Shown here: positions 54,061-62,395 of the stretch, in pieces
How the letters are laid out: every line of letters starts with the position of its first letter
Position numbering within the stretch: position 1 is the first letter of the stretch
Origin: Ceratotherium simum simum
Lineage: Eukaryota; Chordata; Mammalia; Perissodactyla; Rhinocerotidae
Length of the DNA: 64,000 nt
Direction of reading: 5' to 3'
Assembly (NCBI RefSeq): GCF_000283155.1
Contig: NW_004454262.1
Coordinates: 525,246-589,245 of the forward strand
The notes under the pieces: model-generated
What the model saw: the letters and a program-made list of their open reading frames with translations, nothing else
The model's database searches: none
What the model was told of the DNA's origin: nothing
Made by a program: the position numbers and the translations under genes

Positions 54061-54439
54061 CCCAGAGTGGGGGAGGAGGGGAGGAGACAATCATAGAGTA
54101 ACATGAGGCTTGCAAATTGCGTATGTGCGTGTGCATTCTGCATGTGTGCGTGTGTGTGTCCTCTCAACACCGTCTGGATTCTCTTCAGCTTTGGAACAGA
54201 TCCCTGCTTTTGCTTGGACGGTGCTCACCAGAATCGATGCAACACTTCAAATACCAGAGTCACAGCCTGTTACCCACAGGAGGAGACGCACGTGGAGACT
54301 GAGACCCATGTAAGGGTATAGCCGGTGTACCCTTTTCAGGTTTTCTGGTTCTTTCTGGGGGAATCACTGGTGGAGTGAACAGCTGGGATTGTGCTGTTTA
54401 AATGGTTCACCCTCTCCTTGAGACTGTGTGGTTGCATAC
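54061..54439. other. Unassigned, short TG microsatellite
   Basis: TGTGCGTGTG-type microsatellite at about 54120-54160. Three overlapping plus frames (54103-54321) start in it and have no domain. Nothing else recognised. Confidence 0.5.
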
Positions 54440-54515
54440 ACATAAGCTAAAAGCACATTCTACATATCTCTACTGTAAACACAAGCAAATGTTTGTTGAA
54501 TGAATGAAGGAACAG
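54440..54515 (+). repeat. L2 LINE 3' terminus, sense
   Basis: Ends in GCAAATGTTTGTTGAATGAATGAAGGAA, the characteristic terminal repeat of L2. Confidence 0.7.
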
Positions 54516-54554
54516 CACAGATGGCAGTTCATGGTCTGCAATGAAGCTTCTATA

Positions 54555-54760
54555 ATAAATAAAAATAGCTATCACATAGATAGTACTTGTCATGTGCCAG
54601 GCCCTGTTCCAAACACTTTACATATGATATTCATTTAAACCTCTGATTTTAAATGTTTCCCATTCGACAGATGTGCAGGCACAAAGAGAAGAAGAGACTC
54701 AGAGGCAGCAGCTGCGGCAGGGGCTGAACCCAGGCGGTCAGCTCCAGAATCTAGGTTTTC
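54555..54760 (+). repeat. MIR SINE
   Basis: TACTTGTCATGTGCCAGGCCCTGTTCCAAACACTTTACATATGATATTCATTTAAACC...CCCATTCGACAGATGTGC...GGGGCTGAACCCAGGCGGTC matches MIR in sense orientation. Confidence 0.8.
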
Positions 54761-56194
54761 AGCCACCTCCTCCCTGCCTCCCTGAACACACATTCCAGAA
54801 GACTTGAGGGCATGTTTCTGAAAGTATCCCTCAGCCAGGCCGCCTTTTATGGGCACACATTGCCATCCTCCTGAATCAAGTCAAACCGGAAGACCAGGTA
54901 CAAACATTTCTGGAGACAGAAGCCACACTATATGCTAAGGCACATTCTCTCAAGCACGTTTTGTGCCTGTGAAGAATTGGTGGTTGGATAGATTGAAATA
55001 ACTTCCTTTTTATTTGAAAATCACAAAACAAAACCTCACAACTCATATTTAGTTTGCTTCCCTCTTCACTTTATATTATGTTGAACTCAGGTGGAATTTT
55101 GATATTACAAGTCATTGTAAATTTTAAAGCTAAATAAACACCCAAATTGTGGGCTTTACTGTGTAGTCAGTGCTGGGTGTAAACATAAGAAGGTTTAGTG
55201 GAATTATTATAATACTTAACTATTTGTATTTCAAGATGGTAAAAACTCTACTTATATAAAGTAGTATAACCAACATAACATTAATTTATGTCATAATCAT
55301 TGTGCAACATGCACAAAATTTGGGGGGCATTCCACTGATAATGATGGATAGTTTCAATAATTTGTACCTTTTCTAACAAAACTAGAGAGTCCGTTTTGCT
55401 TGTTAAAATGCATAGTGATTTACAATAGTCAAAACCACATTTGGCAGCAAGTTATGCTGAAGACAAGATAGGTAGGAAATATTTTCTTGATTAGGTAATG
55501 GTTGGTTGAAATTCCTCCCAGCTTTTGTGAAACAAAAGTTAGCAATTGAAAGCATATCAGATGATACATCAATTTTGCATAAGCAGAAGACTGGGCAGCC
55601 TACTTTATTGAAAAACCTTTATGCAGAGCTAGATTTAATCTCTCAATTTGAGAAGCAGTGCCATGAAATAAGATGTTTGCATGCAAAATCTCCAGATTTC
55701 CAATGGAAATATAAAACAAAGAAGCGGGCTGTTCCCTTGGGGATGGCACCTATCTCGGATTCGTTTTTTCTCTGATGTTCTTGCATGGTTTTATCAGTGG
55801 CTCCAGGGAAGTGAAACAGCAGTTTGCTTCCTGAAGAACAAAGGCCTGGAGAATTAAAAAAAAAAAAAAGATAATATATTAAAAGTACTTTCCCTATTGT
55901 TCTTTTTATTTGTTATGGATTTCCCGAGGCGTAATCATTGTTTCAAATAATGTCTTTTAATGATTTTAATATTTAATCCGGTAAGTAAATACGACCTGAG
56001 TTTATGCTTTGTTCTCTAGTTTTTTGTTTTCCTAAATCATACTTGAAAATGTTTCTTGAAGTAGGCAAGTTTTAACTATATAAAACTGAAAAGAGTATAG
56101 ACTTAAAAAACATGCAGAGCAAACTATACATTTCCCGTAAATGGCTAGTTACTTTGGCCAAAAAAAACTGAACCTTTATTAGCATCTTTACGTT
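54761..56194. other. Unassigned non-coding sequence
   Basis: No transposon or gene recognised. It includes a 89-codon plus frame at 55506-55775 with a protein-like mix of residues (Lys, Glu, Asp, Gln and Leu-rich, including DLISQFEKQCHEIRCLHAK). I recognise no family. Alternatives are a chance frame or a scrap of a pseudogene. Confidence 0.4.
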
Positions 56195-56250
56195 TAGTTG
56201 GTAATAAAGTATTTAGCACATGATATGTGCTTGATAAATGAATGAATGAC
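56195..56250 (+). repeat. L2 LINE 3' terminus, sense
   Basis: AGTATTTAGCACATGATATGTGCTTGATAAATGAATGAATGAC is the L2 terminal consensus (gcctggcacatagtaggtgctcaataaatgttgaatgaatga). Confidence 0.7.
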
Positions 56251-56817
56251 AAATAAGGCATGGTCTCCTGGTCAGAGTCCAGCAGTGTTGTTGTGCATAA
56301 CTGGCATATATTGCCAACATGGTGCCAATTAAAAAAAAAAAAAAAAACCCCTACCAAGATGTGCACCTTACTGGCTATATGGCAACCATGTTAGTTCCTT
56401 CTTTTTGTTTCTAGAACAAAACAGTCATTTCACATTCTTTAATATAGCTATTTACTGATTTCTGTTTTCTACTGTTAAATGTTCCAAAGTTTTACCTCCT
56501 TATTTAAAGCACCACCACTAAAATGTCAAGATTATTTCACAGCTTGTTTTCATAAAGCCATTTCTCTCTACACATTTATTTGTGTTTTAACAGGTAACCT
56601 TAGGTAAAGTAAGCATAATTTTATACCAAAGCAATTTACCGAAACAACAGGTTAATTATCTGAAGCCATAAAATTATGATATGCTTAGATTGTTTTCTCT
56701 AAATATTGTTTCCCATATAAGGGAAACAGGCATTCTTGGAGAAATCTCTAATTCCAGATCTGATTCCTGCAGCTGGAAATGTACTAGATAAGCCCGTATC
56801 ATCTTGAGATTGTGTCC
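56251..56817. other. Unassigned; A17 tract
   Basis: Contains an A17 run at 56331-56347 with no recognisable SINE upstream of it. No gene seen. Confidence 0.45.
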
Positions 56818-56832
56818 AAAGGACACAGGGCA

Positions 56833-57003
56833 GGGCCAGCCCTATGGCCTAGTGGTTAAGTTTGGCACGCTCCGCTTCAATGGCCCAGGTTCAGATCCCG
56901 GGCACAGACCTACACCACTCTTCACTATGGCAATGACCCACATGCAAAATAGAGGAAGATTGGCACAGTTGTTAGCTTAGGACAAATCTTCCTCATCAAA
57001 AAA
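56833..57003 (+). mobile_element. ERE SINE, sense, with perfect TSD
   Basis: Starts GGGCCAGCCCTATGGCCTAGTGGTTAAGTTTGGCACGC, with B box GGTTCAGATCCCGG, and ends GAAGATTGGCACAGTTGTTAGCTTAGGACAAATCTTCCTCATC plus a short A tail. The 15-bp duplication AAAGGACACAGGGCA is identical at 56818-56832 and 57004-57018. tRNA-derived, Pol III type promoter, inserted by the L1 machinery. Confidence 0.97.
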
Positions 57004-57039
57004 AAAGGACACAGGGCATTTGAAGAGGCTTCCCTAGCT

Positions 57040-58050
57040 AAGAGTGGGACAATTTCAGTATCAAAAAGCATCAATATCTTAAAATAAGTAAATAAAATAA
57101 GCCAAGGAAAAAACTAAGCACATACACAAGACAACTACAAACAGCAACATAAAAGTCTGAAGTCTAAATAATAATTCATAATACAGGTAGTCATGAGGCA
57201 TTGGGGTCATTTTAAGTTTTTGCAAGTCCAATTTACAATAAAGATATATCAATCATAAAGATTTATGTGATAAACAATCTTATGTCTAGATACTTGAATT
57301 AAAAATGGAAATAAAAGAAAATATGACAAAAAATTAATAGTAGAAGAAATGACCTCTCTCAGCCTTTGTCAAACAAGTAGACAAACATTTTAAAAGAGTA
57401 TAAGAAGTTTTATTAATGCAATCAGTAACAATTATTTAAAAGACAAATTTTTAACTTTTTACCTTATAAACAGAAAGTATCATTTTCTTTGCAGTGTTCA
57501 CGAGTAGTGTTTAGAAAATGATCTTATTTTAAGCCATATAGTAAATCTCAATTTATTTGAAAAAACACATTTTCTATCTTCAATAAAATAAGATTAGAGA
57601 CACTGGTAAAGGCTTAAATAAAGAATTCCTCCAATTAGAAATTTTACAATGGCCTTTGAAATAATTTCTGGATCAAAGTGGAAATAAAAATTGCATATGT
57701 AAAAAATTTGTAAAGATTAAAATTCCAATTCGAGAAAGCTACACATTAAAACTTTGAGAAGATGTTGAAGCTTTGCTCAAGAGGAATTACATGTCCTGAC
57801 GGTTTTATTAATCCCAAGACATAATGGTGCAAATGAATGTATTATTCAAAACCCAAGAATTAGAAAAAGAATAAACAATGATAACTGAAGAAAGGATTCA
57901 GTAACTATAATTTGCACATTAATAAATAGACAAACTACTATCATATCTACACGAAAATATAAAAGAATACAAAAATACACGATATTATGCACAAGAGTGA
58001 GGATATAAAGAAATATAGAGGAAAATGTAAAAATTATATTGACTTAAAAT
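57040..58050 (+). mobile_element. Old L1 LINE, sense, ORF2 5' half
   Basis: Strongly eroded ORF2 in sense: GAAAGTATCATTTTCTTTGCAGTGTTCACGAGTAG, then TTATTTTAAGCCATATAGTAAATCTCAATTTATTTG, then GGATCAAAGTGGAAATAAAAATTG, then TTTGCTCAAGAGGAATTACATG, then AAACCCAAGAATTAGAAAAAGAATAAAC. These follow ORF2 order between the endonuclease and RT. No open frame. Confidence 0.65.
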
Positions 58051-58074
58051 GTTATAGCCATATCTCATAAAATA

Positions 58075-58215
58075 TATCAATATAAATTTCTGATATATAC
58101 AATATATCAATATAAATTATATAAATTTATATATAAATATATAACAATGTAAATTTCTATAAAATATAAATTAATTTACATCAATATAAATTAAATAAAT
58201 ATTTAAATATTTTTA
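58075..58215. repeat. AT-rich degenerate repeat (ATATAAAT units)
   Basis: Almost pure A/T with recurring ATATATCAATATAAAT and TATAAATT units. Prone to slippage and to hairpins. Confidence 0.85.
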
Positions 58216-58595
58216 AATTACTACAAGAAAAAAAGAGAACATTTATATTAATATCAACCTTGGATGGAGCTAAACTTTCTGAGCATTACAACAAATGCAA
58301 AACCCAAAATGGTCAATACCAGAAGACTTGCGAGTTTCTCTGCAGCTGGCTGCGGACGAGCGCAGACAGGTTCAATAAGAGAGTGGAAGTGAGAGAGAAC
58401 AAGTGACCCAGTGTGAACGGGCTTTCTTCGGATGCTCCACGCCAGCATTCAATCAGGACTAAGACGGGGCTCCCACACTTGCCCGGATTTGGGGGAGGAT
58501 ATTTCTACCAGTGCGACTTCCAAAACGGTCAAGCAGGATATATTTCCTATGAGCCAGCCAGGTCATCTGGCTCAGACCCACTGGGTTTGAGCAAA
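58216..58595. other. Unassigned; short minus-strand frame
   Basis: A 64-codon minus frame (58448-58254) encodes a hydrophobic stretch (LLVLTILGFAFVVML) that looks membrane-spanning. There is no family match I recognise. A 116-codon plus frame (58413-58763) overlaps it and runs into repeat. Neither is called a gene. Confidence 0.35.
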
Positions 58596-58800
58596 TGCTT
58601 GTTTGTTTTAATACACTTGATTTTTCAGAGCGGTTTTAGGTTCACAGCAAAATTGAGTGGAAAGTACAGAGATCCAGGGGTTCAAATGATGTCACCCAGA
58701 CAAGATCTGACTCCCTCCATTCTTGGCTCTACTTTCCTCTGTGTTGGCTTCATTTTCAGGTGAGCTCTTCCCGCGAGATGGCAAGAATGGCCCGCAGGTA
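58596..58800. repeat. L1 3' UTR-like scrap plus dispersed repeat
   Basis: TTTTTCAGAGCGGTTTTAGGTTCACAGCAAAATTGAGTGGAAAGTACAGAG is a common phrase of old L1 3' UTRs. It is joined to CTACTTTCCTCTGTGTTGGCTTCATTTTCAGG...GCGAGATGGCAAGAATGGCC, a piece of another dispersed repeat. Confidence 0.6.
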
Positions 58801-59160
58801 GCACTAGGTACATTGTGCCAGGTCTTTCCTCCCGTAATCCTGTAGTGGTAAGGAAAAAAATATCTGTTTAAGAAAAGCAGGACAACTCCTTTTAGAGGAG
58901 AAAGAAGTCTTTGTTGAGCAGAACACCTCGAAGGGCCTTTGGGGATGTGAAAGGGCAGGCTGGGGGCATGGCCAGTTGGGCTACAAGTAGAGGGATCACG
59001 TATTTTATTACCCAAACCAGGATACTTTGGAGGGTCAGAGTGGGTACTGTTAATAGCTTCACTGGGACAACAGGCCTAGTCTGGCATTGTTTTCTGTAAA
59101 CCTAAGCACATGCTCCCCTTCTGAAGAAATCAAGCCAAGAGGTGGCTAACCGGCTGTGCT
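58801..59160. other. Unassigned non-coding sequence
   Basis: No gene or identifiable transposon. Confidence 0.45.
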
Positions 59161-59164
59161 TAAA

Positions 59165-59822
59165 AAAAAAAGAACCACAATGAGATGGCTACATTTAAAG
59201 TGACTGACCATACCAAATGTTGATGAGGACATGGAGCAACTGAAATTCTCATACATTCCTAGTGGAAGTGTGAGATGGACTAAAAGGCATTTCCCAGAAA
59301 GAGATGAAAGCATGAAACCCGAAGACTTACACATGAATGTTAATACGATTTCACTTGTAATAGCCAAAATCCAGAAACAACCCAAATCCATAAGTAGGTG
59401 AATGGAGAAACAAACTGTAGTGTATCCACACAATGGAATACTACGTAGCAGTAAAGACAAATAACTACTGATGTACACAACAATGTGGATTAATCTCAAA
59501 ATCATTATACTGAGTGAAAGAAGCCAGGCAAAAAAAGAACGTATTGGATTATTCCATTTATGTAAAACTCTAGAAAACACAAGCTAACCTACATAGAGAA
59601 AAAACAGATCAGTGGTTGCTTGGGGATGGGGGTGGAGGGAGGAATGGATTAAAAGTGTATGAGGAAATTTTAGGGGATGATGGAAATGTTGTTTGAGAGG
59701 TGGTAGTTTTATGGGGGTATGTAGGTCAAAACTTATAGAATGCTACACTTTGCATTTGTGCAGGTTTGTGCACTTCAATTATACCTCAAAAAAGTTGGAA
59801 AACTTTCTTTAAAAAAAAAAAA
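59165..59822 (+). mobile_element. L1 LINE 3' end, sense, 5'-truncated
   Basis: Runs ACAATGAGATGGCTACATTTAAAG, GATGAGGACATGGAGCAACTG, CACTTGTAATAGCCAAAATCC, AATGGAATACTACGTAGCAG, TCAAAATCATTATACTGAGTGAAAGAAGCC, CAGTGGTTGCTTGGGGATGGGGG, CTTCAATTATACCTC and an A tail at 59810-59822: the last 660 bp of an old L1. The minus frame at 59146-59580 is its shadow. Confidence 0.88.
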
Positions 59823-60594
59823 TAGACTTCTTTTTGGAGGAGGAGTTTGGAGTAAGTGAGCCAGGGTGGAGAGGAGGAGGTTGAAGGGGTGCAAAAGGGC
59901 CCAAGAAGAAGTTGAGTCTGGAGCTAACAGAAGAGAAGACCAGTGCACATACCCCAGTTGGGGTTGGGCCTCCTGGAGAGGGGGTACCAGAAAGCTTTAA
60001 GACAAATGACATCTGACCGTCCACTTTATCTGCTATGCTGTTCTCTGATGTAACCCTGACACTTAACTCTGAGTCCTTAATGAGAAATGTATGGCCGTGG
60101 CTGAGTGCTGTTAAGGGAAAACCAGGAGCTGACTCTCTCTCTCTGGGTAGATCAGGATAGTGAGAAGGGGGCAGCTGAAATACACAAGATGGGAGAAAGA
60201 TCCAGGATTCACTGGAAGCAGAATATCAGCCTCAGATGACTCGGTGAAAGATCTGACTTCCAAGAATCCCCATTGTGATTTGGAACTTGGCTCAAGGTCC
60301 CATTACACAGGGAATGGGGGTTTAAGACAGTGTCATCTGACTCTCAGAGGACATTAGGGCCTGGTTGTCATCTGAGTTACATGACTCTGTCAAAGGGTAG
60401 TGGTCACATCATTCCAGTCGAGCGCCACATCCTGCCGCCAGTGCTCCCAACAGTTCTCACCTGGGGCTGTGGTCAGGGAGACCGAGGTCACTGGCCTTCT
60501 GCTTCTTAGTCAGCAGTTTAAAAGGCAAACGGCGATTCAGGGGAAGGGAGAGGAGGTGGAAGGTAAGAAGGGAAAGCAGTTTTCGGTCTTCAAC
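59823..60594. other. Unassigned non-coding sequence
   Basis: Purine-rich to 59940, otherwise balanced. Short frames (60160-60630) have no domain. No gene called. Confidence 0.45.
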
Positions 60595-60730
60595 TCAACA
60601 CCCACGGTTCTAGCCCTGGAGATACGATGATGAGCAAGATACATGGTTCTTCTATTCCTGGAGCTGAGAGGCCAGCAGGAATGCAGCCATTAAATCAGGA
60701 AGAGCAATGCATGTTAGAATAAAGGGGAGG
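60595..60730 (-). repeat. L2 LINE-like fragment, antisense
   Basis: CTAGCCCTGGAGATACGATGATGAGCAAGATACATGGTTC...CTGGAGCTGAGAGGCC resembles antisense L2 (ggcactggggatacaatgatgaacaagacagacatggtccctg...gagcttacag). Confidence 0.55.
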
Positions 60731-60762
60731 GGAAGGGAATTCTGGTGTGAATTAATAACTGA

Positions 60763-61032
60763 GGGGCTGGCCGGTGGCATAGTGGTTAAGTTCACACATT
60801 GCACTTCAGAGGCTTGGAGTTCACTGGTTCGGATCCTGGGCACAGACCTACACACCATTCATCAAGCCATGCCAAGGTGGCGTCCCACATAGGAGAGCTA
60901 CAACTCTACAACTATGATACACAACTATGTACTGGGGCTTTGGGGAGAAAAAAAGGAAGATTGGCAACAGACGTTAGTGCAGGGCCAATCTTCCTCAAAA
61001 AAAAGAAGATAAGACTTCAAAAAAAAAAAAAA
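60763..61032 (+). mobile_element. ERE SINE, sense, full-length long form
   Basis: Starts GGGGCTGGCCGGTGGCATAGTGGTTAAGTTCACACATTGC, with B box GGTTCGGATCCTGG, then CATCAAGCCATGCCAAGGTGGCGTCCC, ACAACTATGTACTGGGGCTTTGGGGAG, and AGGAAGATTGGCAACAGACGTTAGTGCAGGGCCAATCTTCCTC. It has two A-rich tail segments (60999-61032). No clear target duplication. Short frames over it (60652-61062) are repeat-derived. Confidence 0.95.
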
Positions 61033-61570
61033 TTGAGTCTAGGGGACTTCCCTGGGAAGTGAGGGTTAGGATGAGATTTGAAAGATGACTAGGGAATAAT
61101 GCCCCACCCCCAAACCCTCAGTCCTCACAGAGCAGCCCTCATTGCCCCAGTCAATGAGGTTCAGCCAGGCTGCTGACACTCATGCACTGGCCAAGCTGGA
61201 TGCTGTCCTGAATATTGGTATGACAAAGCAACGTCTCCTATTGGTGTGACCTTGACAGTAGATTTGTCGTTCTCTACCACAGTAGGCCCCTGTGTTCCCA
61301 AAGTGATGAAACACCAGGTATTGGCAGCACTCGTGAGCATTCTAAATCAGACCCTGCCTCCCTGGGAGTCGTGGCGTGGGATGGCACAGAATGACCACAG
61401 ACGGACACCATGGACAATTGTAATGGATGTACCTTCAGCCTCCACACTTAGTCATGGAATTCTGCTTCCTCCTCTGCGCCTGTGTACACTCAGCCATGAA
61501 TCCCACCGTCAGGATCACTTTCGTTCAGTTCTTTAAATGAACCTGTTGCTCTGCTACACGGCAGTATAGC
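61033..61570. other. Unassigned non-coding sequence
   Basis: No gene recognised. The 96-codon frame at 61246-61536 has no domain. Confidence 0.45.
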
Positions 61571-62060
61571 AGACTGTTACATGGGTTGCCCCCAGTGAGT
61601 CATGCCTCCTAGTACTCTTGTCCCTGTGTAATCCCTTCCCACTAACTCTGGGGCTTGGCCATGTGACTTGCTTTGGCCAGTGGGACATTAGCAAGAGTGA
61701 GGCAACCAGGAGTTTGATAAGCACTTGCCCACTGGGTCTTTTCCTCCCAGAATGTTTCCTCTTGGAACCCAGCCACTATGATATAGGGAGGTTCTGGCTC
61801 TCCTGTTGTGAGAGAGGGGCCACGTGGAGAAGAACTAAAGCAGCCCAGCCCACAATCAGCACTAAGACCTCACAAGTGTAAGAGAGGCCTTCCAGAACCT
61901 TCCAGCTCAGCCCAGCCACCAGCTGGATGAACCCACAGCAGTCAGCTCAGCAGAGACCACAAGGAACAGAGAAATCACCTACATGAGCCCAGCCAACCCA
62001 GAGGACCATGAAAGAGAATACACTGTTGTTGTCTCGGACTTACAAATACTGAAGTGATTG
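61571..62060 (+). mobile_element. MLT1-like LTR (MaLR/ERVL-type), solo
   Basis: GGCTTGGCCATGTGACTTGCTTTGGCCAGTGGGACATTAGCAAGAG...GATAAGCACTTGCCCACTGGG...TCTTGGAACCCAGCCACTATG...GAGGGGCCACGTGGAGAAGAAC...CAGCTCAGCCCAGCCACCAG...ATGAGCCCAGCC follows the MLT1-type LTR consensus. No internal retroviral sequence adjoins it, so it is a solo LTR remnant. The 87-codon frame at 61618-61881 is part of it. Confidence 0.75.
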
Positions 62061-62395
62061 CCACATGGCAACTTTTATCATACAGATGTGACCCTCAGGC
62101 CTTGTTTCCCCAGCAAGAAAAGCCAACACCACAGCTCCAAATGCAGCTTTACAACTTATTGACATTTGTCCCATTCTTAGGATGGGCTCACCAGGCTTTG
62201 ATTTCCCTCAAGGGTAGTGTTTTTCTTCAGTTGGGTCAGAAGAAAATTCTGAAGGATTCAGGGCCCTCTTCCTGTAAAGTGGCAGATGAGTGTCTTGTGA
62301 CAGCTGTAGCAATAAAGCAAGGTGGTTTTTAAAAATTATTGCATTTAAACAATAAATTAGCATATATCTATATATAGAGATATAGATATATACAT
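62061..62395. other. Unassigned, AT-rich simple tract at its end
   Basis: 62061-62330 unassigned; the 92-codon plus frame at 62054-62332 has no domain. 62360-62396 is an ATATCT/TATAGA-type tract with self-complementary pieces, immediately beyond the inferred 3' end of the MARK2 retrocopy. Confidence 0.45.

Noticed and set aside
56331..56347. A17 run as the tail of a SINE or retrocopy
   Set aside because: The sequence just upstream matches no SINE or mRNA that I recognise, and no flanking duplication is visible.
59146..59580. 144-codon minus-strand frame
   Set aside because: Antisense of a sense L1 3' end (59165-59822).
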